Positions 25,934 to 34,353 of a stretch of DNA of 64,000 nt are shown here, piece by piece. The position numbers and the translations under genes were made by a program. The notes under the pieces are model-generated. The model saw only the letters and a program-made list of their open reading frames with translations, did not search any database and had not been told where the DNA came from. Source of the DNA: Labrenzia sp. R4_2. GTDB lineage: Bacteria > Pseudomonadota > Alphaproteobacteria > Rhizobiales > Stappiaceae. Positions within the stretch are counted from its first letter, which is position 1. Each line of letters starts with the position of its first letter. Where the stretch lies: assembly GCF_017743865.1 (NCBI RefSeq), contig NZ_JAGHRJ010000004.1, forward strand, positions 372,001 to 436,000. The letters are read 5' to 3'.

Positions 25934-27234
25934 AGGCCTTCCTCCTTGGGTGAGAAGTGCAGGAAGAGTGTCGCGAACGTAACGAGGACGACAAAGATCA
26001 CCACGGCTACCGCAGCCCCAGCTCCAAGGTTGGACAGCGCAAAACCTTGTTCATAAACATCGACTGTCAACGTTCTCGTTCCGGCGTTGCCGCCAGTCAG
26101 AAGGAAGATGTCGTCGAACTTGTTGAAGGTCCAAATGAAGCGGAGAAGGAACAGGACCGACAGGATGCCCATCAACTGCGGCAAAGACAGGTACCAGAAC
26201 TGCTGTAGCGGTGTTGCACCGTCCATTTCAGCCGCTTCATAGATATCTGTGTTGAGCGACTGCATGCGCGCGAGAATGAACAGGAAAGACAAGGGAAAAT
26301 AGCGCCAGGCCTCAAATGCGATCACGGTCGAAAGCGCCAGAGGAAACTCCATCGGGATCCCGAAGAATGAAAATTCCACGGCCCGCTGGCCGAAGAAATT
26401 GATCGGGTCCGCAACGACACCCATTTTCGTCAAAAGCGCGTTTAAGGTTCCGGAAAACGGGTCGAACAGAACCACCCAGGTGAAGGCAACGGCAATCACC
26501 GGCGAGACGTAGGGAAAGAGGAACAGTCCGCGCAGAAACCCGCGCCCCTTGAACGTCGTGTTCAAAAGTTGCGCAGCGAACAGCCCGAGCACCAATGCTC
26601 CGGCAGTCCCGAAGATCGTGTAATAGAACGTCACCCGCAGCACCGACCAAAATTCATCTGCATCAAAAATCCGGACGAAGTTGTCGAAGGTGAAGTCGAG
26701 GTTTGTCAGGACATTGTCTGCATCGCCCGACACCTCGGGGATGCTTGCCCGCTCGGGGCGGTCAGCGGCCAAATAGGCCGCGGTTACCGTTCCCTCAAAG
26801 CGCAGCCGCTCACGCCATTTTGGCGGAACAGTACCGATGTCGCATGTGATCGACGCGCCTTGAAGCGCGCAAACCTCAGGCACGCTCGTTACGTCGAACC
26901 CATTAGGTAGGGTGTCCCGCAAAACAACATCCCGGATTTCCTTTTCCTGCGAGGAGTTGCGCATCCGGTATACGAGTGTCGCCGCATCGCCTGCACTTTC
27001 CGGATTGCCGCGCATGCGTTCGTTTACCAGCACACTTGGGGGCCGGAGGTCCGCGAGTTGAACCGGCTTGAAGCTGATCCAGAAATTGGCAAGCAACGGA
27101 CCGGCAACAATGGCGAGAATGATCAGGAATGTTGGCGCCAACATCAGATAGGCGAGCCGCATCTCCCGTCGTTGCATCGGTCCAATGCCTTTCGGCGGCC
27201 GGTGCTCGGCGATGGTCTTGTCCTGCGCGGTCAT
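25930..27234 (-). CDS. Sugar ABC permease (MalF type) with inserted extracytoplasmic domain
   Basis: Inner-membrane permease of 434 residues. After the first membrane helix (about 27-53) there is an insert of roughly 120 residues (about 57-178) before the usual permease core begins at FTFDNFVRIF. The insert contains VVLRDTLPNGFDVTSV, two Cys (122 and 131) and CDIGTVPPKWRERLRFEGTV, a pattern like the DUF11/conserved-repeat beta domains of surface proteins. It should face the periplasm. The core has the EAA loop EAAEMDGATPLQQFWYL. Start chosen at 27234 after AGGA. Confidence 0.9.
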   Translation of the reverse strand: MTAQDKTIAEHRPPKGIGPMQRREMRLAYLMLAPTFLIILAIVAGPLLANFWISFKPVQLADLRPPSVLVNERMRGNPESAGDAATLVYRMRNSSQEKEIRDVVLRDTLPNGFDVTSVPEVCALQGASITCDIGTVPPKWRERLRFEGTVTAAYLAADRPERASIPEVSGDADNVLTNLDFTFDNFVRIFDADEFWSVLRVTFYYTIFGTAGALVLGLFAAQLLNTTFKGRGFLRGLFLFPYVSPVIAVAFTWVVLFDPFSGTLNALLTKMGVVADPINFFGQRAVEFSFFGIPMEFPLALSTVIAFEAWRYFPLSFLFILARMQSLNTDIYEAAEMDGATPLQQFWYLSLPQLMGILSVLFLLRFIWTFNKFDDIFLLTGGNAGTRTLTVDVYEQGFALSNLGAGAAVAVVIFVVLVTFATLFLHFSPKEEGL

Positions 27235-27360
27235 GGTTTCCTGCTCAAGTTTCAAACGGACAGAGATAGGGCAAAAAGTCCCTGTGCCTCGACGGTTCAA
27301 CCCGTCGAAACTTCATAGTGGAAAGGCCCTCTTTAAATGAGGGGTGGTGGCCGATGGGGT

Positions 27361-27386
27361 TGGCCCGTGTTCGAAAACACGGGCCA
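27361..27386 (-). terminator. Intercistronic hairpin after the binding-protein gene
   Basis: A perfect 11-base inverted repeat, TGGCCCGTGTT / AACACGGGCCA, with a CGAA loop, lies eight bases after the stop of the MalE-type gene and before the permease genes. There is no clear T-run in the minus direction, so it more likely stabilises the binding-protein message or partly terminates than ends the operon. Confidence 0.6.
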
Positions 27387-27394
27387 TTTTGCAG

Positions 27395-28744
27395 TTACTG
27401 GATCTTGGCCAGTTCTTCGTTCATCTGAGCAACGGTCTGTGCTGCGTCCCGTTCGCCATCAATGTATTCCCGGACAAGCCGGTTGATCGCTTGGCTGTTG
27501 ATGATCTTGGAGGCCAGAGACAACTGTCCTTCCTTGACGCCCCAACGCGCAGCCGTATCGAGACCGGAAACAATGGTGCTGATGGTTTCGGCATCATAAA
27601 GATCGGTCAACGGTGCCTTGCGGTCTACACCAACCGGCAACTTGGACCAGCCTTCAACAAACGCCGTCGGATTGTCTTTGGTGCCTCGGCGGATCGGGAA
27701 CTTGCCTTCCGGTGCGATCGACAGGGTCGACATGTAACCGTCATCCATCGAGAACTCGACAAACTGCATGGCAGCGTCCGTGTCCGCATCGTTTGTGATG
27801 CCGAAGTAACGCACATCCCCCCAGGCAGCGCCATCCGGATTTGACGGCCCCTTCAAGGTTGTCACGATACCGGTTTTTGACGCCAGTTCTTTGGATGTCG
27901 GGTCATCGGAAATGGTTGGCGGTGCACTGTCGCGAAGACCAGCGAGCTCATCGAGAATGAACGGAGACCAGATGATCATGGCCGCTTTACCGGCAAAGTA
28001 TAGCTCGCGAGACTGCTTCCAAAACAGATCTCCTGGAGGAGATGCCTCTGCAATTGCCTTATAGAACTCGAGTGCTTCGATCGTCTTTTTCTCGTCCAGC
28101 GGCTTGAAGCCGTCATTGCCAACCGGGCTGACGCCATTGGCCAAAAGAACATGCTCGAGCACCTGGCTCATAAAGTTCTCATCAACCTTGGTGGCTGCGA
28201 CGAATGCAAACATTTCCGGCGGGTTATGCAGTTTCTCAACCGCTGCCAAAATGTTCTCGTAGCTGTCAGGAGCTGCGAGGCCATTCGCATCGAAAAGATC
28301 CTTGCGATAGACAACCATTTGCGTCCAGCCATCAACTGGCACAGAAGCAATCCCACCTTCAACCGCGGCCATTGCCACCGCGCCAGGCGCAAATGTATCA
28401 GTTCCAAGATTCTCCAGAACCTCTGTCGCAGCTTCGGTGTCCAGAATACCGGCCTCTGCCCATGGCAGCGCATACTGCAGGGTGTGATAAATCACATCCG
28501 GCAGATCACCGGCAGCGAAAGCTGCGGTGGCACGGGTTCCGAGATCGGATTCCGTGACTGGAATGACATCAACCTCGATGCCAGTTTTGTCCTTGAAGGC
28601 CGCAGCCAGTTCTTCCTGTTTCGCCAGCCGCTCCGGCTGCTCTTCTGTCGTCCAGAAACGCAGGGTTTGCGCCTGAGCCACCGTAATGCCCAATGCGAGT
28701 ACACCCGCAATGGTCGAGGTCAGGAAAGTGCTCCTCCCAATCAT
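27395..28744 (-). CDS. Extracellular sugar-binding protein (MalE/AglE type)
   Basis: Periplasmic binding protein for the sugar importer, 449 residues. The signal peptide (IGRSTFLTSTIAGVLALG, ending AQAQ) is followed by TLRFWTTEEQPERLAKQEEL, then the DVIPVTESDLGTRATAAFAAG and LPDVIYHTL segments of family-1 solute-binding proteins. It lies directly downstream of the LacI gene (22 bases) and upstream of the two permeases, as aglE does in rhizobia. A strong hairpin follows its stop. The ligand is probably a glycoside handled by the hydrolase in the same operon. Confidence 0.92.
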   Translation of the reverse strand: MIGRSTFLTSTIAGVLALGITVAQAQTLRFWTTEEQPERLAKQEELAAAFKDKTGIEVDVIPVTESDLGTRATAAFAAGDLPDVIYHTLQYALPWAEAGILDTEAATEVLENLGTDTFAPGAVAMAAVEGGIASVPVDGWTQMVVYRKDLFDANGLAAPDSYENILAAVEKLHNPPEMFAFVAATKVDENFMSQVLEHVLLANGVSPVGNDGFKPLDEKKTIEALEFYKAIAEASPPGDLFWKQSRELYFAGKAAMIIWSPFILDELAGLRDSAPPTISDDPTSKELASKTGIVTTLKGPSNPDGAAWGDVRYFGITNDADTDAAMQFVEFSMDDGYMSTLSIAPEGKFPIRRGTKDNPTAFVEGWSKLPVGVDRKAPLTDLYDAETISTIVSGLDTAARWGVKEGQLSLASKIINSQAINRLVREYIDGERDAAQTVAQMNEELAKIQ

Positions 28745-28766
28745 GTCAGTCTCCCTTACTGCCAGG

Positions 28767-29855
28767 TCATGGCTGTTGGTTCAGCCGGGACCGGAGCACT
28801 TCTGCAAGTGCCTCCGGTGTCTTATGCGGCGCGCCGTCTGATGCGCGCCGGATTAAAGTCGCTTCTGAAAGTGCCTTGAGGGTCTTCGGGTCTTTGCCAT
28901 CCAAAACATCGATCAACATCCGGGCGACGCGGCTGCCTGCTTCCGACGCACTTTGCGAAAAGGTGGTAAGCGGCGGCTCGAGATAGTCACCAAAGGGCAG
29001 TCCGTCATAGCCGATGATCGTGACATCCGAGCCGACGGTGAGGCCATGTTTCCGGCAATATTGAATAGCGCCAATCGCAAGTGCATCTGTTACACACAAC
29101 AAGGCGGTGGGCGGCAGATCGTTGCCTGCAAGAAGCCGTTTTGCTCCAGCAAGCCCGCCTTCTTCGTCAAGGTCCACGATCGTTTCAAGAGCGGCATCAA
29201 AAGGCACGCCCAGCGCCTCGAGACCGGCACGATAGCCATCTCGGCGCTGGAGCGCGAAATTCAGCTCTAGCGATCCGCCTATGAATCCGATGCGGCTGTG
29301 TCCGAGGCTGTAGATATGCCGCACGCCATCGGCGAAGGTTTTTTCATTGTCGATGTCGAACCACGCATGGGTGTCGGGAAGATGCGACCTCCCATGCGTG
29401 ACAAAGGGAAAGCCCTGTTCGCTCAAAAACGCAATGCGCGGATCTTCAACTTCGGTTCTGGTGAGAATAAAACCATCGACCTTCCGCCGGGCAATAAGAC
29501 GCTGAAGCGTCTCGATCATGTGATCCCGCGAGTGGGCTGTCGTCACCAGGAGATCAATTCCGAGTTCATCCAAAGCCCGAGCAATTCCATCGATAAATTC
29601 TGAGAGGAATGGATCAGCGCCATTGCCATGGCCAACCGGAATGACAATGCCGAGCGTATCCTGGCGGCCGCGCTTTAGGTTACGAGCCGTTGCCGATGGC
29701 TGATAACCAAGGTCCTTAACGGCTTTCAGGATGCGCTCGCGGGTGGCTTGGGAAATGTCGGTGTAATTGTTCAGGACCCGCGAAACGGTTCCCTTTGCGA
29801 CGCCCACATGGCGCGCAACGTCGTCAATCGTCACTGACCCGCGGTGACCCGACAT
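28767..29855 (-). CDS. LacI-family transcriptional regulator
   Basis: Repressor-type regulator with an N-terminal helix-turn-helix (VTIDDVARHVGVAKGTVSRV, then a hinge helix near SATARNLKRG) and a periplasmic-binding-like effector domain. Length 362 is typical. Start chosen at ATG 29855 with GGGAGGA upstream. It is the first gene of the sugar ABC operon, in the aglR position, and three operator-like boxes at 29938-29997 lie in front, so it probably represses itself and the whole operon until the sugar is present. Confidence 0.94.
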   Translation of the reverse strand: MSGHRGSVTIDDVARHVGVAKGTVSRVLNNYTDISQATRERILKAVKDLGYQPSATARNLKRGRQDTLGIVIPVGHGNGADPFLSEFIDGIARALDELGIDLLVTTAHSRDHMIETLQRLIARRKVDGFILTRTEVEDPRIAFLSEQGFPFVTHGRSHLPDTHAWFDIDNEKTFADGVRHIYSLGHSRIGFIGGSLELNFALQRRDGYRAGLEALGVPFDAALETIVDLDEEGGLAGAKRLLAGNDLPPTALLCVTDALAIGAIQYCRKHGLTVGSDVTIIGYDGLPFGDYLEPPLTTFSQSASEAGSRVARMLIDVLDGKDPKTLKALSEATLIRRASDGAPHKTPEALAEVLRSRLNQQP

Positions 29856-29937
29856 TTTTCCTCCCAAAGGCCAAGCGGCCCGAATTTCTTTCTGCCTGCG
29901 GCTCAGATGATCGAAGGCGATTTATTTCAATAATGGT

Positions 29938-29997
29938 TCCAAAACCGATTTCGGAAGTCAACAAAATCGGTTTTGGAAACTCAAAAATTCGTTTTTG
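29938..29997. promoter_or_regulatory. Three LacI-type operator boxes at two-helical-turn spacing
   Basis: Box 1 is CAAAACCGATTTCG (29940-29953), box 2 CAAAATCGGTTTTG (29962-29975) and box 3 CAAAAATTCGTTTTTG (29982-29997). Boxes 2 and 3 are themselves inverted repeats with a TCGG or TTCG centre; box 1 matches the reverse complement of box 2 at 13 of 14 positions. Centres are 22 and 21 bases apart, so the boxes face the same side of the helix. Boxes 1 and 2 together also form a 14-base perfect inverted repeat (29938-29951 / 29964-29977). They lie 83-142 bases before the LacI start. Confidence 0.7.
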
Positions 29998-30188
29998 CAG
30001 AACGGGAAGGCTTTGGCAGATAAACGAAACTTCAATCGGGAAGGTTTCGGAACAGATCCAAACAGCGCCAGCTACGCCAGCTTGGCAGTGTTACCACGCA
30101 CACACTCCCCTGAGAGTATGCCTCTATCGGCAAATCAGAAGAGCACTCGCCAGCAGCTGGTCGACCAGTACTTCATACAAAACAATTA
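29998..30188. other. Intergenic stretch without recognisable gene
   Basis: Between the LacI operator boxes and the rbsD terminator I see no convincing gene or RNA. Open frames here have no ribosome site and look random in composition. The part nearest the boxes probably holds the promoter of the sugar operon. Confidence 0.5.
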
Positions 30189-30213
30189 AGCCCGCGCAGA
30201 AAAGGCGCGGGCT
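30189..30213 (-). terminator. Terminator after rbsD
   Basis: AGCCCGCGC / GCGCGGGCT, a perfect 9-base stem with a 7-base loop, followed on the minus strand by a T-rich tract. It closes the glycerate kinase-to-rbsD operon. Confidence 0.8.
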
Positions 30214-30242
30214 CGATGTTGGCAATTCTGTAAAACAGGCCG

Positions 30243-30653
30243 TTAGAACGGCACACCCGAGACCAGAATGACATTCGCATAAGGTGTGCATTCGCCCGTG
30301 CGAATAACGGCACGCGCCTGCTTCGTCCGAGTTTTGAAGTCCTCGTGAGGCACCCGGTCATGCTCGATCGGCTTGCCGGTTTCCGCAGCCCAATGGGCCA
30401 GCCGAACTTCGATCTCGGTCGCCAGTTCCGCACTTGCCTCTTCGGCAAAAACAGCTTTCTCGACTACCAATTCGCTCGTCAGAACATCCAGGACATCAAA
30501 GAAGCCGGGCACCCCAGGGGAAACAGCCAAGTCAATGACATCGACGCCCGGCGGCACCGGCAGACCAGCGTCTGCAACAACGATTTCATCCATGTGCCCG
30601 AGGGAGGCGATCAGCGTACTCATGTGCCGATTCAGCATCGGGGTCCGTTTCAT
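30243..30653 (-). CDS. rbsD: D-ribose pyranase (RbsD/FucU family)
   Basis: Sugar mutarotase that interconverts pyranose forms, best known for ribose. The 136-residue protein matches the family along its full length: LIASLGHMDEIVVADAGLPV contains the catalytic His, VPHEDFK lies mid-protein and RTGECTPYANVILVSGV forms the C-terminus. The usual partner genes rbsA, rbsC, rbsB and rbsK are absent; instead it ends an operon with a CofD-like protein, a Dabb protein and glycerate kinase. Its real sugar may therefore not be ribose. It lies 27 bases after the CofD-like gene. Confidence 0.92.
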   Translation of the reverse strand: MKRTPMLNRHMSTLIASLGHMDEIVVADAGLPVPPGVDVIDLAVSPGVPGFFDVLDVLTSELVVEKAVFAEEASAELATEIEVRLAHWAAETGKPIEHDRVPHEDFKTRTKQARAVIRTGECTPYANVILVSGVPF

Positions 30654-30680
30654 GGGCGTTTCCTTCGCATCCTTTATCGG

Positions 30681-31862
30681 TCAAGTCAGGGAAACCAGCG
30701 CCTCACAGAGCGGCACCGGGTCGTAATAAGGATCTGATTTGCTGGATATCAGATCCAGTCGCAAAACGGTAATGCCAAGTTGTTCCACTGCCCCGATATC
30801 ATCTTCTTCGGTGCGTTGATCCGTTACGACAAAATTCAACAGCTGTTCGACCGGGCAATCGCTACCGGCATCTTTTCGAAGATAAGCAAGCAATGCCTGA
30901 ACGCGATCCTCAAGCGTCATTCCAGGCGCTTCGGGATCATGACCCAAACTAGGCACATACACTTTGGGAACCGTGCGGCTGGCAACAGCTCGGCCAACAC
31001 CCCGAGGCAAAAGGCTGGCAATCAGGCTTGTGTACAGGCTGCCGGGGGAATAGCAGATGAGATCCGCAGACTGCACCAAAGCCGTATTGCGCTCCGGGAA
31101 CACGGACACCGCCGGTTCCCGTGTTTGCAAGCTTCTGTTCAGGAATATCTCCTCAATCGGCGACGTCAACGGCGCTTGTTCTTTGCCTGTGAGAAGGTGC
31201 TGTCCGACGACAATGTCGCCGGTTTCGAGCTTGGCCGCCAGATGCAGATTGTCATCGGATACAGCCTTAACATGGCCGAGCACGCCAACCAGTTTTGCGA
31301 CCAGGAAGATAATAGGTTCCAACTGTTTGTTTTGGTTAAGATAACCACCGGCAAGAATGAGATTGCCGATGCTTGCGCCGCGCAAATCAAACGTTGGCGG
31401 GCACCCCTTCTGAAACGTCCGCAGCTGGTTTTGAATGAGCGTCCGCATCGGTTGTTCAACGACTGCCACGAGCGGATGAATGCCGGCGATCATCGCCTCA
31501 AGCTCATCTGCCAGTTCCTCTTGTCCAGACTCTTTGGAAAACCGATGCGTGAACAGCCGGAACACATCGGGCTGACCAAGAACAGTTTCATCTGCAAGAG
31601 CCATCAGACGGCTTCTGAGATCACCTATCGCAGGCATATCAAAGGCAAGCCGCAACCCTTGTGAACTGCCTCCGGAGTCAAAAGGCGTCACAAGGTGAAT
31701 GGAGTTGTGCGTGTACCTTTTCAGGCACCTTGAAACATCATTCAGCGCGGAGCCACCGCTAAAGAACAAAAGCCGCGGACCCAGCTTGGGATTGGACAAA
31801 AACCGCGCGATACGGAATTGGTCCGGCATTCGCACTGCCCGGGTAATGGTCACTTCAGACAC
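30681..31862 (-). CDS. CofD/YvcK-like protein
   Basis: Member of the CofD (2-phospho-L-lactate transferase) / YvcK superfamily, 393 residues, with no signal peptide. Seen motifs are LLFFSGGSALNDVSRCL (nucleotide-sugar/phosphate loop), TPFDSGGSSQGLRLAF, PAIGDLRSRLMAL and, later, CYSPGSLYTSLIASLLPRGV. The family binds UDP-sugars or transfers phospho groups; this branch resembles the CofD-related proteins of the so-called GAK systems, but I cannot place it firmly. F420 synthesis is unlikely, because no other cof gene is nearby. Its operon partners are glycerate kinase, a Dabb protein and RbsD. Confidence 0.75.
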   Translation of the reverse strand: MSEVTITRAVRMPDQFRIARFLSNPKLGPRLLFFSGGSALNDVSRCLKRYTHNSIHLVTPFDSGGSSQGLRLAFDMPAIGDLRSRLMALADETVLGQPDVFRLFTHRFSKESGQEELADELEAMIAGIHPLVAVVEQPMRTLIQNQLRTFQKGCPPTFDLRGASIGNLILAGGYLNQNKQLEPIIFLVAKLVGVLGHVKAVSDDNLHLAAKLETGDIVVGQHLLTGKEQAPLTSPIEEIFLNRSLQTREPAVSVFPERNTALVQSADLICYSPGSLYTSLIASLLPRGVGRAVASRTVPKVYVPSLGHDPEAPGMTLEDRVQALLAYLRKDAGSDCPVEQLLNFVVTDQRTEEDDIGAVEQLGITVLRLDLISSKSDPYYDPVPLCEALVSLT

Positions 31863-31976
31863 GCGGCTTCCTTTTTGCCCAATCTTTCGAGGTGTTTCAG
31901 GTCATTTGCCGCTAGAATAACAAAAAGGAGTTACCTCTCTGTGACTTAGATGGAGATTGGCGATCCAGCGTTTCCA

Positions 31977-32288
31977 TCAGCCACAGCGAATATCGGCCAC
32001 GAGAATGCCGTCTGCACCACCTTCGCAAGCTGCGATCAACATTGCAGCGGCCTTTTGATGATCCGGATGCGGCGCATAGTCTGCAAGAACAGCTTCATCG
32101 CTGACCGTTACAATAAACCCATATTGAAACAGCTTCGATTTGCCCTCCAGATCGATGTTCGGACCATGTGTGACTGACAGCACGCCGGAAAGTTTATCAA
32201 CTAGCCCTGAAATCAACGCCATCGGTTCAACGAGCGCTGATAGATTGTCCGGATCCCTCAACGACAACAAAACACAGTGCTGCAGCAT
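31977..32288 (-). CDS. Dabb-domain (stress-responsive alpha/beta barrel) protein
   Basis: A small 103-residue ferredoxin-like-fold protein of the Dabb family, usually a homodimer of unknown or enzyme-accessory function. MLQHCVLLSLRD at the start, HGPNIDLEGKSKLFQYGFIV in the middle and the YAPHPDHQKAAAML segment are characteristic. Three bases separate it from the glycerate kinase stop, so the two are cotranscribed. After it come 114 bases before the CofD-like gene. Confidence 0.85.
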   Translation of the reverse strand: MLQHCVLLSLRDPDNLSALVEPMALISGLVDKLSGVLSVTHGPNIDLEGKSKLFQYGFIVTVSDEAVLADYAPHPDHQKAAAMLIAACEGGADGILVADIRCG

Positions 32289-32291
32289 GCC

Positions 32292-33554
32292 TCACACTCC
32301 ATTGATGTAAATTGCCCGGAAATCATTCACATTCGTCAGTGTTGGACCTGTCACGACCTGATCACCAATTGCTCTGAAAAACTCATGAGCATCATTCCGG
32401 TCAAGCGCGTCACTCATCGACAAACCCCTCGCAGTGGCCCTGGAAGGGGTGTCAGGACCGATAATCGCGCCGGCCACTTCGGCTGCGCCATCGACACCGT
32501 CTGTATCGCAAGCAATCGCATGGACACCCGCTGCGCCTTTGAGCGCATTTGCCAAAGCAAGTGCATACTCTGCATTGGGACCGCCGACCCCATCGCCGCG
32601 CCGTGTAACAGTCAGTTCTCCACCCGACAACAGGATCAACGGACGCTCTGATGCTCCGCGCTCCTTTTGCCTTTGCAGGGCAAGGTCCGCATGTGTTGCG
32701 GCAACATCTCGCGCCTCGCCTTCCAAGGCATCACCAAGGATCTCGACGTCGCATCCAGCCTTCTCCGCAAGGCTTCTCGCAGCTTCCAAGGACTGCGACG
32801 GCGCGGCAAAAATAGTGTTTGTCACGCGGCCCAGACGTTCATGGTCTGGCGGCAAAACTCCGGTCTGCCCAGAGAGGACCTCAGAAACCGAGCCCGGTAC
32901 TTTTATATTCCATCGGGCAAGGATTTGACGGGCGTCTTCTGGAGTACTGCCATCCCCGACCGTTGGCCCCGACCCGATCTCGGCCGGGTCATCTCCTGGA
33001 ACATCGGACAAAAGCAGCGCCACCATCTTTGCCGGATAAGCAGCGGCCGCAAGTTGTCCCCCCTTCACCCGGCTCAGGTGCTTGCGAACAACGTTCATTT
33101 GGCCGATCGGCGCGCCGGATGCGAGCAGCGCCTGATTGACCGCCTGTTTCTCTTCAAGACTGATGGCTCCTGTCGGTGCGGTCAAAAGAGCCGATGCACC
33201 ACCGGAAATGAGGGCAAGAACGAAATCATCCCCGTCAAGATCGGATAGCAACTCCAGCATCCGTTTCGTCGCGTCCTGTCCGGCCTTGTCCGGCACCGGG
33301 TGCGCAGCCTCGACAATCTCAATGCCTTTTGTGGGGCGCCCATAGCCATAGCGGGTAATGACCAACCCTTCACAAGCCCCCCATTCTGCCTCAACGGCCT
33401 CTGCCATTCGTGCAGACGCTTTTCCAGCACCGATCACAATAACCCTGCCAGCAGGTTTTTCAGGCAATTGGCTCGCGAGGCTCTTCATCGGATCAGCAAC
33501 CTCAACGGCCCGCTCGAAAAGAGCACGTAACAACTCTTGGGGGTTGGTAGCCAT
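32292..33554 (-). CDS. Glycerate kinase, MOFRL/GckA family
   Basis: Phosphorylates glycerate, normally to 2-phosphoglycerate, feeding lower glycolysis. The 420-residue protein has the N-terminal Rossmann part (VIVIGAGKASARMAEAVE), the ALISGGASALL loop, NVVRKHLSRVKGG, and the C-terminal MOFRL region (LLSGGELTVTRRGDGVGGPN and CDTDGVDGAAEVAG). Start chosen at 33554 with GGAGA upstream; the longest frame adds 21 residues without a site. It is the first gene of its operon. It could use glycerate released by the GH63-like hydrolase encoded nearby, which is an inference. Confidence 0.92.
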   Translation of the reverse strand: MATNPQELLRALFERAVEVADPMKSLASQLPEKPAGRVIVIGAGKASARMAEAVEAEWGACEGLVITRYGYGRPTKGIEIVEAAHPVPDKAGQDATKRMLELLSDLDGDDFVLALISGGASALLTAPTGAISLEEKQAVNQALLASGAPIGQMNVVRKHLSRVKGGQLAAAAYPAKMVALLLSDVPGDDPAEIGSGPTVGDGSTPEDARQILARWNIKVPGSVSEVLSGQTGVLPPDHERLGRVTNTIFAAPSQSLEAARSLAEKAGCDVEILGDALEGEARDVAATHADLALQRQKERGASERPLILLSGGELTVTRRGDGVGGPNAEYALALANALKGAAGVHAIACDTDGVDGAAEVAGAIIGPDTPSRATARGLSMSDALDRNDAHEFFRAIGDQVVTGPTLTNVNDFRAIYINGV

Positions 33555-33745
33555 ATTCTGTCTCCAAGGCGAAAAGGTCGGGAGCTCTTTTGAGCGCAAA
33601 AGCTGAATGAATTGCAAGCTGTGCTTGGCTGGAAAAGGACTACTTCGGATCTTGTGGTGGTATAGATTGGACGAAAATCAGAGTTCCGGTCGCTTTTGTA
33701 ACCACCCAAGTCACCGCCACATACCTCTCTACCGCAGGATTGATC

Positions 33746-34144
33746 ATGACAGTGGATCCAGTACTTCAATCACCCGCCTTTGTGGATGCCATTCGAAACC
33801 CGAAAGATCCCAATCATCTGATGGTCATCAAACCGGTCACGCGGAACATCCGCGTTTTTGCAGGCGAAACCCTGCTTGCCGAGACAACAAATGCCATTCG
33901 TGTAATGGAGGTTGGTAGAGGCGTTTATGATCCGGTCATCTATGTGCCGGAAAACAGCCTCCAGTCGCCCTTCTCTGAGCTTAGCAAATCGACGCATTGC
34001 CCGATTAAAGGAGATGCGAGCTATGTGGCCATTGGCGGAGATGAGATTGGCTGGGTCTATAAGACACCGCTTCAGATGAGCCTCCAGCTGAAAAACCACT
34101 ACGCATTTTGGCCGGACAAAGTCAGGATCGTCGAAGGCAAATAG
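33746..34144 (+). CDS. DUF427-domain protein
   Basis: A 132-residue soluble protein of the DUF427 family, whose function is not established. Seen features are the MVIKPVTRNIRVFAGETLLA strand pair, VYDPVIYVPENSLQ and the closing HCPIKGDASYVAI...AFWPDKVRIVEG pattern. The ATG at 33746 follows AGGA; a TTG six bases earlier is less likely. It is divergent from the glycerate kinase gene with 191 bases between. A GGCAGC/GCTGCC hairpin at 34271-34289 may end the transcript. Confidence 0.88.
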   Translation: MTVDPVLQSPAFVDAIRNPKDPNHLMVIKPVTRNIRVFAGETLLAETTNAIRVMEVGRGVYDPVIYVPENSLQSPFSELSKSTHCPIKGDASYVAIGGDEIGWVYKTPLQMSLQLKNHYAFWPDKVRIVEGK

Positions 34145-34353
34145 CGAAAGGACGAGCCGGACCAAAGCCGGCAACCTCAGCTTGATACCTAACAAGTGCC
34201 GACGACATCACTGCTTCCTTAAAAGAAATTGTCACTGGAAACTGTGTGTGGTAGCTAGCGGCAACTCTTCGGCAGCTTAACTGGCTGCCACCAGTATTTT
34301 GCTTAAACTGCGAAAACGACTTTCCGAGAAAACGCAAAAATGCGGCCGGCAGA

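Noticed and set aside
29795..30271. Plus-strand open frame over the LacI operators
   Set aside because: It starts inside the LacI gene, covers three operator boxes and a terminator, and has no coding-like composition.
30681..31862. Coenzyme F420 biosynthesis gene cofD
   Set aside because: No other cof/fbi gene is seen and the partners are glycerate kinase and RbsD; only superfamily membership is supported.
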